Origin: Bythopirellula sp041737835
GTDB lineage: Bacteria; Planctomycetota; Planctomycetia; Pirellulales; Lacipirellulaceae
Length of the DNA stretch: 64,000 bases
Reading direction: 5' to 3' (one strand)
NCBI GenBank assembly: GCA_041737835.1
Contig: JBGSQY010000046.1
Both the position numbers and the translations under genes were made by a program. The notes beneath the pieces are model-generated. The model made no database searches. It was not told the origin of the DNA and was given only the letters and a program-made list of their open reading frames with translations. Shown here piece by piece: positions 24,077 through 33,015 of the stretch; position 1 is the first letter of the stretch, and each line of letters starts with the position of its first letter.

Positions 24077-25516
24077 TTAGTAAACCACGTCGAAGCCAAA
24101 GTTCACGCCGTTGATGAAGATTTCTTGCGTATCAGCACCCTCTCGAAATCCCATGTTTGGCAGTTCGTATTTCACCTGTTGGGCAGCACGGCGAATGTTG
24201 TCGACAAATATCGCCGTGTACCCCAAGTTGAGTGAAAGGGCACGGCTAATTTGATAGCTGCCAGTGACACGCATTTCAGCGGTTGGCGAAAAGTCATTAT
24301 CTTGTTGTCCGTGCGAGGCAACCGTAGGCCCATAATAAAGAGCGCGATTGTATTGACCAGGAACCAAGTCTTGGCCCAAGGCAGCGTCTTGCTCCATGTT
24401 CATGATATTATAAGCAAACATGAAACGTCCGCTCCAATCGAGTTGGAAGCGATTTTTCTGATGCATCCATTTCAGAGAAAGTTGGGGTCCTACCAGATTA
24501 TTGTCGATTTGTGTGTCCCAGAAACTTTGGCCCATTGTTCCGCCGAAGCCGGTCACGTCATACTTGTCGCGAAGCCTTAAGTATCTCACGCCATAACCGA
24601 ACTCAACAACGTTGTTTTGGTTCTTGACCATGCGGTGGCGATTGTCCAAACGGTGAGATTTCATCAATTCAATACCGTCAGACTTTGTGCTATTTCTAAC
24701 GTTTAAGAATTGGAAGCTCGTTGGCAAAGTAACGATGTCATCGAAGTCACCGCGTAGGTCACCTAGGAAAAAAGTGTCTGGTTCACGGCCTGGATCATCT
24801 AGGTCGTAACCGTCCGGACCAAATTGCCCGTCGGCGTCAATATCATCAGCAAGGCCATCAGGAGCAAATGGCCCTCCGATAGGTCCCACAACATCGATAA
24901 AGCCTCGAAACAAGTTTTGAGGATCATCAAACACAACTAGCACGGATCCATAGATTTCATCCTGTGTTTCAAGCCCATAGGACTGTCCTGCGTTGGCCTC
25001 AGGGCCATCAAGAATACCTACTGACCATGTGGTTTCATCTTGATAAACACCGAACTCATAACGCTCGCCCCAGGCAAATTCAGCGCGAGGAGGGCCGCTA
25101 TTGATACCACTACTAAACAGTGGAACAGGAATGCTTACGGGCGTTAGAACCGATGTTGGCGGCAAAGCACCTCCCCAAAATCCCGTCAAGAAATTACGGA
25201 ACGGAGCTAACGATCCCCCACCAGTAGTTCCAGGGCCTGTATTTTCGCTGCCGACGGTGACCCGTTCGCCAGTCGTGGCCCAGCTCAACTTATCAAAGTT
25301 GAAGAAGTACCCATTGGGTTGCTGAATGGGCAGATTCTCGAAATCGAAATCCACCGGCGAGAAGAACTGCAAGTCGTGGTCTGTATTATCCACGTACACG
25401 CTTGTGTCCTTCATGTCATAGTATTCGTCGGCGAGCAGCCGGTCGGTTCCCGCAGCCATCAGCAAGCCGGCGGCCAAACACTTCGAGAACCATTTCGAGA
25501 TTGATGGAGCGGTCAT
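24077..25516 (-). CDS. BBP7 family outer-membrane beta-barrel protein
   Basis: 479 residues from ATG 25516, which begins a Sec signal (hydrophobic core AAGLLMAAG, then LLADEYY). The mature protein alternates strands with aromatic girdles, has an Asp/Gly-rich central loop region (DDIDADGQFGPDGYDLDD), and ends in strands finishing with an aromatic residue (GVNFGFDVVY), as expected for an outer-membrane barrel. The layout matches the planctomycete BBP7 family. It has its own terminator and a 267-bp divergent spacer to the TraB-like gene. Confidence 0.8.
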   Translation of the reverse strand: MTAPSISKWFSKCLAAGLLMAAGTDRLLADEYYDMKDTSVYVDNTDHDLQFFSPVDFDFENLPIQQPNGYFFNFDKLSWATTGERVTVGSENTGPGTTGGGSLAPFRNFLTGFWGGALPPTSVLTPVSIPVPLFSSGINSGPPRAEFAWGERYEFGVYQDETTWSVGILDGPEANAGQSYGLETQDEIYGSVLVVFDDPQNLFRGFIDVVGPIGGPFAPDGLADDIDADGQFGPDGYDLDDPGREPDTFFLGDLRGDFDDIVTLPTSFQFLNVRNSTKSDGIELMKSHRLDNRHRMVKNQNNVVEFGYGVRYLRLRDKYDVTGFGGTMGQSFWDTQIDNNLVGPQLSLKWMHQKNRFQLDWSGRFMFAYNIMNMEQDAALGQDLVPGQYNRALYYGPTVASHGQQDNDFSPTAEMRVTGSYQISRALSLNLGYTAIFVDNIRRAAQQVKYELPNMGFREGADTQEIFINGVNFGFDVVY

Positions 25517-25783
25517 ACTTCCCACTACCCTTGTCGCAGGCACCCTGTTAGAGGTGCAGTTTCGTTGGTCCTGGTCCTACCTCGAGGACCCAAACGGACG
25601 ATCTGTGCTGGTAGTATCGGAAACGCGGGTCGTGAGGGTTGAGTAAGTTCGGTAAAGTCTGACGAAAATAACGATTCTTCTGCTGCTTTCTGCTAGCGGT
25701 ATTTGTTTGCCCGTGGCGTGGCGGATATACTTCCTCGATACTCGGCGCCCGGTTTCGGCAGCTTATTAACTAAGGATGTTGCG

Positions 25784-26728
25784 TTGATAAAGCCATTCAT
25801 CTGCTTAAAACTTGTTGGTTTTCTCTTGCTAGCGACTCTTATGAACAGGTCGGTGGCAAAAGAGCCAATTTCAGAAACAAAGTCTGATCTTGGTACTGAG
25901 TGGGTCCGGTTTACCAAAGATAAAGACGGCAACCCGCAGGCTTTGGAAATCGCTATCGTCCGCTACGTGCCAGCACGGGTCGCAGCACAATTCGCAGGTA
26001 AGACCAAAGAAGGGACTTTGCCCAACGCACGGCAGTATGTTGACTTAATCGGAGCCGTCCATGTGGGAGACAAAGACTACTACGAAGGGCTAAACCGCCA
26101 TTTCCGCCAGTATCAGGCCCTACTTTACGAGTTGGTCGCACCCGAAGGAACCCGGGTTGAACGAGGGCGAGGCACTTCAAATCTCCATCCCGTGGGAGCC
26201 ATGCAAAACGGCATTAAGTCAATGCTTGAGCTTGAGCATCAACTAGAAATGGTGGATTACACGCGACCCAACTTCGTTCATGCCGACATGTCACCCGAGG
26301 AATTTGGCGAATCGATGACTGCCCGCGACGAAAGTTTCATGCAGATGTACATGCGGATGGCGGGGCAAGCGATTGCCGAACAGTCGGGCGATCCGAGCCA
26401 AGGCTTCATGATGAATTTAGATTTGCTCTCCGCGATGGCTTCCGAGAACAAAGCTTTGAAGCTCAAAACCACCATTGCCAAACAGTTTGCCTCGATGGAA
26501 TCGATGCTGTCAGGAATGTCCGGCCCTGAGGGGTCCACGTTGATCACCGAGCGTAATAAAACAGCCCTCGACGTCCTACGCAAGCAGCAAAAGGCTGGCA
26601 AACGTAAGATCGGCATCTTCTATGGAGCAGGACATCTCAACGACATGCACGAGCGTTTGATTAAAGATTTTGGCATGCAGCCCGTGGGGATCACCTGGGT
26701 CGAGGCGTGGGATTTGCGGGAAAAGTAA
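25784..26728 (+). CDS. TraB/TIKI-like domain protein with signal peptide
   Basis: 314 residues from TTG 25784, preferred because AAGGA lies 7 nt upstream and the resulting N-terminus (MIKPFICLKLVGFLLLATLM) is a proper signal peptide; the frame extends to 25703 without a better start. The core shows the TraB/GumN/TIKI layout: an N-terminal strand with GAVHVGDxxYY, then LLYE, a long helical insertion, and a C-terminal IGIFYGAGHLNDMHERL motif whose His and Glu-type residues resemble the putative metalloprotease-like site. Likely periplasmic or surface. Substrate unknown. Confidence 0.78.
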   Translation: MIKPFICLKLVGFLLLATLMNRSVAKEPISETKSDLGTEWVRFTKDKDGNPQALEIAIVRYVPARVAAQFAGKTKEGTLPNARQYVDLIGAVHVGDKDYYEGLNRHFRQYQALLYELVAPEGTRVERGRGTSNLHPVGAMQNGIKSMLELEHQLEMVDYTRPNFVHADMSPEEFGESMTARDESFMQMYMRMAGQAIAEQSGDPSQGFMMNLDLLSAMASENKALKLKTTIAKQFASMESMLSGMSGPEGSTLITERNKTALDVLRKQQKAGKRKIGIFYGAGHLNDMHERLIKDFGMQPVGITWVEAWDLREK

Positions 26729-26823
26729 GACTTTTGTAACCCCACCCGCACTTTCGGGCCCCCCCGTTCTTTGCTAAACTCAGGGGCTATTTCGCATGCA
26801 ATCACGCCAAAAGGGAGATCACA

Positions 26824-26922
26824 ATGGCCAAACCTGGTCGTAAAGTCAAAAAAGCCAATCACGGCAAGCGCCCCGCCTGCAGCCGGCCACGCAAGAGCCG
26901 TCGTCAAAAGGTCCGCACCTAA
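26824..26922 (+). CDS. 32-residue very basic peptide upstream of fabZ-like gene
   Basis: MAKPGRKVKKANHGKRPACSRP... ends in RRQKVRT; nearly half of the residues are Lys, Arg or His. AGGGAGA lies 7-10 nt before the ATG, an unusually good ribosome site. The head MAKPGRKVKKANHGKRP has the look of a small ribosomal-protein-like or RNA-binding peptide. It is followed 48 bp later by the GTG-start dehydratase gene. Too short to assign; strong initiation signals and composition argue that it is translated. Confidence 0.6.
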   Translation: MAKPGRKVKKANHGKRPACSRPRKSRRQKVRT

Positions 26923-26970
26923 GCCACTGCTGGTAGCCTCTGAGTCTCTGCAGCTAAGGAACGATCAATC

Positions 26971-27492
26971 GTGGCTGGCAAAGAGTGGATCGTTGACCCC
27001 GACGTGCTCGATTATTCCCACATCGTGGCGGATATCGATGCCATTCGGCAGATCAATTCGCAGCGCGGCGATATGGAGCATTTGACCGCTATCGTCTACG
27101 ACGATGGTGAGAATAACGTCTGCGCCGGCTACTTAGACGTCTCGGACAAGGAATTCTGGATTCCAGGCCACATGCCGGGCGCTCCGTTGATGCCAGGCGT
27201 CATTATCTGTGAGGCCGCTGCCCAGGTTTGCTCCTATCACGCGCTGAAGCACGATTTGTTGGGGTGCGACATCATGGGATTCGGTGGCCTCAGCGACGTA
27301 AAATTTCGCGGGGCAGTTCTCCCCGGGGATCGTCTGACCGTTTCCTGCATGCTCACCAAGATGCGGCGCGGCAGCATCGTGGTCAGCCGCTTTCAAGCGT
27401 TTGTCGGCAAGTCGGTCGTGTGCGACGGTGAGATTCGTGGCATCCCGCTTTGGAAAGAAGACATTCGCAAACTCGCCCAGCGTGAAGTTTAG
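26971..27492 (+). CDS. FabZ-like 3-hydroxyacyl-ACP dehydratase (hotdog fold)
   Basis: 173 residues, GTG start at 26971. The active-site region WIPGHMPGAPLMPGVIICEAAAQ corresponds to FabZ HFPxxPVMPGVL with the catalytic histidine, and the central helix follows with the acidic residue in ICEAAAQ. GLSDVKFRGAVLPGDRL is the second conserved FabZ stretch. The N-terminal ~35 residues before the hotdog fold are longer than in E. coli FabZ. It dehydrates hydroxyacyl-ACP in fatty acid elongation or a related pathway. The stop is 2 bp before trmB, so the two are co-transcribed. Confidence 0.85.
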   Translation: MAGKEWIVDPDVLDYSHIVADIDAIRQINSQRGDMEHLTAIVYDDGENNVCAGYLDVSDKEFWIPGHMPGAPLMPGVIICEAAAQVCSYHALKHDLLGCDIMGFGGLSDVKFRGAVLPGDRLTVSCMLTKMRRGSIVVSRFQAFVGKSVVCDGEIRGIPLWKEDIRKLAQREV

Positions 27493-27494
27493 AC

Positions 27495-28133
27495 ATGGGC
27501 CGGCGCGCATTACCCAAAGTTGATCCGCAGCTAGACTACTCGCGTAATTTCCGCACGCTCGAAGAGTTGCCGCAGCCGTGGAATCCCGTGGAACTTTTTG
27601 GCCGTGAGGCCCCACTTGAAGTGGAAGTCGGCAGCGGGAAAGGTCTGTTTCTACAAACAGCGGCGGCCCATTGTCCCGAGCACAACTTTTTGGGGATTGA
27701 AGTCGCCCATAAGTATGCTCGCTTCATCGCGGCTCGATTGGCCAAGCGAGATCTACATAACGCCATCGCCGTGCAAGGGGATGGGTTGCGTTTGTTTCGC
27801 GAAATGATTCCCAGCGATTCCCTCGCCGCGGTGCATGTTTATTTCCCCGATCCTTGGTGGAAGAAGCGCCATCACAAACGCCGCGTTCTTAATGAAGAAT
27901 TTTTGCGCGATGTTCATCGAACATTAAAACCCGGTGGCCGATTTCATTTTTGGACCGACGTGAAAGATTATTTCGATGCCACGCTGGAACTGATGACTGA
28001 AATGGGGCAGTTCGGCGCTCCACTCGACGTGGCTGAAAAACCGCCTGAACATGCACTCGACTACCGCACGCATTTCGAGCGTCGCACGCGCTTGAAGGAT
28101 GAACCCGTTTACCGCTCTGAATTTGTGAAGTAA
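27495..28133 (+). CDS. trmB: tRNA (guanine-N7-)-methyltransferase
   Basis: Methylates G46 of tRNA using S-adenosylmethionine. 212 residues with the SAM motif EVGSGKGLF, the GIEVAHKYA segment, and the diagnostic YFPDPWWKKRHHKRR motif that holds the catalytic and tRNA-contact residues. C-terminal TxFERR segment (THFERRTRLKD) is also typical. Begins 2 bp after the dehydratase stop and ends 14 bp from the convergent purF stop. Confidence 0.95.
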   Translation: MGRRALPKVDPQLDYSRNFRTLEELPQPWNPVELFGREAPLEVEVGSGKGLFLQTAAAHCPEHNFLGIEVAHKYARFIAARLAKRDLHNAIAVQGDGLRLFREMIPSDSLAAVHVYFPDPWWKKRHHKRRVLNEEFLRDVHRTLKPGGRFHFWTDVKDYFDATLELMTEMGQFGAPLDVAEKPPEHALDYRTHFERRTRLKDEPVYRSEFVK

Positions 28134-28147
28134 CAATCACAAATTAT

Positions 28148-29725
28148 CTAACCAGTCGCGACTTCGTAGGTCCGCACGGGATCAGGACCACCTGCGGCGG
28201 AGCTTGCCAGCGCGATACTATAGAGCTTTTGTCCGCAAGGTGTGGGATAGTCTCCGGTAATGCACGCTCGACATAACTGGTTAGCGGGCTTGGCCACGGC
28301 GCGAGCGATGGATTCCACGGGCAGAAATCGCAGTGAGTTTGCTCCCAAATCGTTGGCCATGGCCGTGAACATTTCTTCGTCGCTGCGGCCTGTTTGCATA
28401 AATGCAGGTGCGAAGAGCTCGCCGATGGTCGACATATCGATGCCGTAGAAACAAGGGGCAATAATCGGTGGGCAGGCAACCCGGACATGAATCTCACGCG
28501 CACGTCCGACTTCACGAATTTTTGTGATAAGGACACGCATTGTTGTTGAGCGGACAATCGAATCTTCGACTAAGATCACCCGTTTTCCCGCCAGAACTTC
28601 AGGAAGCGGCGTGTATTTGACCGAAGCCTTGGCCACGCGGTCGCCGCTGCCTTCGATAAATGTGCGGCCCGAATAGCGATTCCGAATCAAGCCTTCGATA
28701 CTCGGCACACCCAACTGAAATGCCATCGAATCCGCGGCTGCCTTGCTGGTGTCGGGGACTGGCACGACGATCGTGTCTTCATCAATCGTCAAATCTTCCA
28801 TACGGGCGAGCTCTTCACCCAAGGCTTTGCGAGCTAAATAGACACTGCGGTCGTCAAGTGTACTCGCGACATTCGAGAAATAAATCCATTCAAAGAAACA
28901 GTGGGCGCGCTGAGTTTCATCCGAAAAGCGTTCGATTTCGATGCCGCGTTCGCTGACGGTGATCGCTTCGCCAGGTTCCAGAGGGCGGACCGACTTGGAT
29001 TGAAAACCCAGATTCACAAGGGCTACGCTTTCGCTGGCCGCGGCGAATAGCGGACCCTCGATGGCATAGCACATTGGCTTCACGCCCAAGGGATCGCGGG
29101 CAATAAGCATTTCACCTTGAGCATTCAGAATCGCCAAGCTGTAGGCCCCGTCGAAACGGGTGGCGATGTTCCGCATCACTTCAATGAGAGGCAAGCGACT
29201 GTCACCCGACAGTTCGCGACTGATCTCGTGCATGATAATTTCGGTGTCGGTCGTTCGCGCGAGATGATGATCATCTTCGGCGAGCAATTTGTCGCGAAGT
29301 TGGGCGTAGTTGGCAAGCTGACCGTTAAAAGCAAAGGCAAACCATTTATGCTTTTGGAGGTGATGCCGTTCAAACGGTTGGGCATAGCTGCAATCTTCGC
29401 CGCCACAGGTGGCATAGCGCACATGTCCAATGGCCGCGCGCCCCGCATATTCCCGCATCAAGCTCTCAGCCTTGCCGCGATGGTTCAGCCGAAACGCTTC
29501 GTTGACCGTTCCCAGCTTGCGGTACGTGTCGATTAACTGATTGCGATGCGGAGAGAATGTCGTCATTCCTGCCGAAAGCTGACCGCGATTTTGAATGTCG
29601 AGTAGCATTCGTGGCATAAGCCGAGAAGCTTCCTCGGGCCCTTGGGAAGGGCATAACGGGCTCACTTCACGACCGGGGAGGTGATAAATGGCCGCGACGC
29701 CGCACTCGTGGTGTAATTCGCTCAT
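28148..29725 (-). CDS. purF: Amidophosphoribosyltransferase
   Basis: First committed step of purine synthesis: transfers glutamine-derived ammonia to PRPP. 525 residues. The class II glutaminase domain starts with HHECGVAA; Cys8 would be exposed as N-terminal nucleophile only after removal of a 7-residue propeptide. GHVRYATCGG...AQPF and FNGQLAN mark the glutamine site. The phosphoribosyltransferase domain carries the PRPP loop VILVEDSIVRSTTM. Late cysteines (LCRACITGDYPTPCG) could be FeS ligands as in Bacillus-type enzymes. The TCGGEDC insertion in the glutamine loop is unusual. Confidence 0.92.
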   Translation of the reverse strand: MSELHHECGVAAIYHLPGREVSPLCPSQGPEEASRLMPRMLLDIQNRGQLSAGMTTFSPHRNQLIDTYRKLGTVNEAFRLNHRGKAESLMREYAGRAAIGHVRYATCGGEDCSYAQPFERHHLQKHKWFAFAFNGQLANYAQLRDKLLAEDDHHLARTTDTEIIMHEISRELSGDSRLPLIEVMRNIATRFDGAYSLAILNAQGEMLIARDPLGVKPMCYAIEGPLFAAASESVALVNLGFQSKSVRPLEPGEAITVSERGIEIERFSDETQRAHCFFEWIYFSNVASTLDDRSVYLARKALGEELARMEDLTIDEDTIVVPVPDTSKAAADSMAFQLGVPSIEGLIRNRYSGRTFIEGSGDRVAKASVKYTPLPEVLAGKRVILVEDSIVRSTTMRVLITKIREVGRAREIHVRVACPPIIAPCFYGIDMSTIGELFAPAFMQTGRSDEEMFTAMANDLGANSLRFLPVESIARAVAKPANQLCRACITGDYPTPCGQKLYSIALASSAAGGPDPVRTYEVATG

Positions 29726-29863
29726 GAAGAAGGCCTGGGGCCGATTGGGTGAGGGAGAATCCGTTCGTAGCCCTAAATTTTACGTTGCGGCGGGCAAACA
29801 CTCAACGGCCCAGTGCTTTGCCACTTTACCGCCCGTTTAGCGTTCTTCACATCATGCGCAAAT

Positions 29864-32152
29864 CTATTGCATAAGAAAAGTGAGCAAGTTGCGCAGATCC
29901 TCAACCGTTAAGCTCTTCTCTAATCCCGCGGGCATAATCGACGATTTTGAAGGTTCGCGATGGGTGATCGCTTCGCTTTCTAACTCGAATTCCTTGCCAG
30001 CCGTATCGGCGTAAGGTTCTACGCCATCGTCGCCCCCCTTGGGCAATCTTTGCCCAACATGAGTTTTGCCGTCGTCGGTGACGAGAATCCAAGTCTCATA
30101 ATGCGGTGCAACTTCGCGACTCGGATCGAGAATCGATGTGATAACCCGCTCCCGCGAATTGGAAGCGGCGAGATTTGTTAGATCCGGGCCAATGTTGCCC
30201 CCCCGACCACTGTGACGATGGCACGCACTGCATCTTGGTCCTACGTCACTAAAAAAGAGTCGGCGGCCTGAATCGACATTACCTGGGGCAGCGAGGAGCT
30301 TGACCCATGCGTCAACGTCCCCAGCGTCGGGCTGCTCATCGAATTTGGCTGGACTAAGACCGCTCAGCCGCAGAATTCGCTGGGCTTCTTTGGCACGGCT
30401 GTTAGTCCCTGCGGCATACGTTTCCAACAGCTTTCGATGCTCTTCAGCCACCGAAGCCAAGCCTGCCAAGGCTTCGACTCTCACGGCATCACTCAAATTG
30501 GGATCTTCGGCGATCTTGACGAGCGAAGGAAATCGTTCCGAATTGGTCTGTTGGGCCAGCGTGCGAGCTGCGGCGATTTGCAATGGTTCGTAAGTGTTCT
30601 GCACCAACTCTGCTAGCGTATCTAGCGTCAGATCTTTGTAATCTGGTGACATAAGATTCAAAGCTAAGGTTTTAACTTCAGAACTCCGCTTGGAGTTACG
30701 TAACTCACGAGCCAGCAATCCGTCGGAAATTCCGGTATGACGCTGCTCCTGTTCGCGGCTGAGCCAATCAATCGTTGCCAACACGGCGAGGAAATAACGC
30801 TCGCTCGGCTGAGGCGTGTCCAGAAGCTTTTCCACATCAGGCAACAACTCGGTGAGATGTTCCTCGGCGACCCAACGAAGCGCAAAGAGCCGCACATTGG
30901 GGTCAGGGTTATTCAGTTGCTTGCGAAGAAGTTCAACCAACTCAGCATGGGGAGTCACTTTGTTCCAGCGAGTCTCGTGCAATTCCGCCAGCGCGGCTAT
31001 TCGGGCCGCCGGAGGTTTAGCTGTAAGCGGTTTGAAGTCAGTCTTCATGGCTGGCGGCAATTCTAAACGCCAAATTCGCCCTTTCCCGTGAACCGGGTAA
31101 CTGCGATCGACCCAATCTGCAAACCACAATGAACCATCCGGTGCGACTGCCATACCCGTGGGACGAAAGTCAGCATCGCCTTGTACGACGATTGTCCGCT
31201 CGGCTGAATAAGTGCCATTCAATTGCGGCGTTAATTTGTAGCGCTCGATGCGATAGTCGCCCCAACTTGTGACCCATAGGTAACCACGATGAAAAACAAC
31301 CGCCGTGGGTGCTTCTCCAGTTCCGCAAATCATGGGGAACGTGCCAGGCAGTTCTCCATTCCAAGCTTGCAGAGGATGCACCCCTGCCCTGCCATATTCA
31401 AAACGGAAACCATAATCCCCTTGGGCTACCACGTCGATCAACCGGCATGGTGGACTCGCGTCGGGGTCGTTATCGACGCAAAATAGTTCTCCTTTGGCGA
31501 GGCACAATGAAAAAGGATTCCAGAATCCTTCGGCATATCGTTGGAGATTCGAACCGTCCAGCTGGCAAGTGTAGATCGTGCCGACACCGCCCACGTTTTT
31601 GATCGATTTCCCATCACTGCCGACAAGGTCATATTCGACGCCAAAGTTTTCACCCACGCCGAGAAAGAGCTTGTCGCCGGCAACACTGATTCCGCTCAGC
31701 GCGTTATGAGGATAGTCGACAGTTGTTTCTAATTGAACGATTTTCTCATTGACATCAGCAACACCATCATCATTTGTATCCCGCAGCAAATGCACGTCGC
31801 TGCGTGTTACCAAATAAACATCACCGTTGGGCAGTACGGAGACGTTCATCGCATGGCGAAATCCTTCGGCGAATGTTGTCCAGTGGTCGAGTTGGCCATC
31901 GCCATTGGAATCGCTGAACATTCGCAGCCGGTCACCGCTGGGGCCTTCGTAGCTCTCCGTCCGCTGATGCGTGTGTGATTCGACGACTAAAAGTCGCCCC
32001 TTCGCATCAAAGGCCATCCCCACCGGCGTGACAATTTCCGGTTCGCGGGCGATTTGCTCAAGCTGACAACCCTCAATAAGAACACGAGGTGGTGCAGCCA
32101 CAGAAGCCAATGCTGAGAAACCAAACAGAAACGTCAAAACGTAGCGAATCAT
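29864..32152 (-). CDS. PVC-type heme-binding CxxCH protein
   Basis: 762 residues from ATG 32152, giving a Sec signal (MIRYVLTFLFGFSALASVAA). The N-terminal ~360 residues form a glucose/sorbosone-type beta-propeller (PVGMAFDAKGRLLVVE, TGMAVAPDGSLWFADW). A helical HEAT-like middle follows (VRLFALRWVAEEH, VRVEALAGLAS). The C-terminal domain is a cytochrome c type with CSACH heme site and GNIGPDLTNLA. This three-part layout is common in Planctomycetes and Verrucomicrobia and is thought to serve periplasmic oxidation of sugars or similar. The ATG overlaps the upstream beta-lactamase-like stop in an ATGA arrangement. Confidence 0.88.
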   Translation of the reverse strand: MIRYVLTFLFGFSALASVAAPPRVLIEGCQLEQIAREPEIVTPVGMAFDAKGRLLVVESHTHQRTESYEGPSGDRLRMFSDSNGDGQLDHWTTFAEGFRHAMNVSVLPNGDVYLVTRSDVHLLRDTNDDGVADVNEKIVQLETTVDYPHNALSGISVAGDKLFLGVGENFGVEYDLVGSDGKSIKNVGGVGTIYTCQLDGSNLQRYAEGFWNPFSLCLAKGELFCVDNDPDASPPCRLIDVVAQGDYGFRFEYGRAGVHPLQAWNGELPGTFPMICGTGEAPTAVVFHRGYLWVTSWGDYRIERYKLTPQLNGTYSAERTIVVQGDADFRPTGMAVAPDGSLWFADWVDRSYPVHGKGRIWRLELPPAMKTDFKPLTAKPPAARIAALAELHETRWNKVTPHAELVELLRKQLNNPDPNVRLFALRWVAEEHLTELLPDVEKLLDTPQPSERYFLAVLATIDWLSREQEQRHTGISDGLLARELRNSKRSSEVKTLALNLMSPDYKDLTLDTLAELVQNTYEPLQIAAARTLAQQTNSERFPSLVKIAEDPNLSDAVRVEALAGLASVAEEHRKLLETYAAGTNSRAKEAQRILRLSGLSPAKFDEQPDAGDVDAWVKLLAAPGNVDSGRRLFFSDVGPRCSACHRHSGRGGNIGPDLTNLAASNSRERVITSILDPSREVAPHYETWILVTDDGKTHVGQRLPKGGDDGVEPYADTAGKEFELESEAITHREPSKSSIMPAGLEKSLTVEDLRNLLTFLMQ

Positions 32153-33015
32153 GGCTTCGAGGCCACCGCTTGATGCACGCACTTAGCGATCTCGGTAAAG
32201 GTTTCCAAGAATCGGGCTTCTTCGCCATCTTTACCCATCAGAGTGATGATGTACGGTCTGTCCGCATATTCGACGAGTGCCCATTCGGTGGCCACGCCTG
32301 GGATGCCACCCGGTTTGTTGGCGATGGGAATTTCGGCGGGTATCGCTTTGCGAACGGCCGTCGACTTGGGCTTACGCAGGATTGCCAGGACTTCATCGCT
32401 CGCGTTAGGGCTGAGAAATTTTCGCTGTGCCAAAGTCTGCATGATCTTGGCGGCCTCGGCGGGCGTGGAAACATTCTCTTCACCCCGCTCGGCAGCAGCC
32501 GTGTCCATCATGACGCGGCGCAATCGTGTTCGCGGGCAGCCTAGGGAATCTAGACGTTGATTCACGTTTTCCATGCCGACCAAATCGATAAGCAGATTCG
32601 TGGCCGTATTATCACTCAGCACAATCATCATGATGGCCAAATCGCCCGTGCTGATTTGGGAGCCACCGTCGGAGAGTTGCGAAAGGATGCCACTACCACT
32701 CACCTGATTACTCTTTGTGATTGGATAGTGCTTGGACCAATCGATCTTGCCGGCTTCCCGTTGGGCGATTGCTTCGAGCAGAATAGGGATTTTGATCGCG
32801 CTGGCCTGGGTGAATAGCCGGTCTTCGTTGCGGCTGAACAGCGTCTCGCCATCGACGGTCATAACGTAATATCCGACAAGCCCAGGCACGCCGTCGGCAA
32901 TTTGTTCTAATTTCTTAGCCGCATCACTCATGCGTGCATTCTCCGCAGTGTGGGCCGGCTTTGTCGAGAGCAAGAAGAACGCCGCGAATATCATCCAGAC
33001 TTTACGGCTTGGCAT
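32149..33015 (-). CDS. Class A beta-lactamase-like serine hydrolase
   Basis: 288 residues from ATG 33015, which starts a signal peptide (MIFAAFFLLSTKPAHTA). Motifs: SxxK as SAIK (72-75), SDN (134-136), an omega-loop-like ERGEEN (176-181), and KPGG (234-237) where beta-lactamases have KTG or KSG. These are the catalytic elements of a penicillin-binding-protein-type acyl enzyme. Whether it hydrolyses beta-lactams or cell-wall peptides is open; the KPG change is found in such housekeeping relatives. It overlaps both neighbours in the operon (14 bp with the M14 gene, 4 bp with the heme protein gene). Confidence 0.85.
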   Translation of the reverse strand: MPSRKVWMIFAAFFLLSTKPAHTAENARMSDAAKKLEQIADGVPGLVGYYVMTVDGETLFSRNEDRLFTQASAIKIPILLEAIAQREAGKIDWSKHYPITKSNQVSGSGILSQLSDGGSQISTGDLAIMMIVLSDNTATNLLIDLVGMENVNQRLDSLGCPRTRLRRVMMDTAAAERGEENVSTPAEAAKIMQTLAQRKFLSPNASDEVLAILRKPKSTAVRKAIPAEIPIANKPGGIPGVATEWALVEYADRPYIITLMGKDGEEARFLETFTEIAKCVHQAVASKP

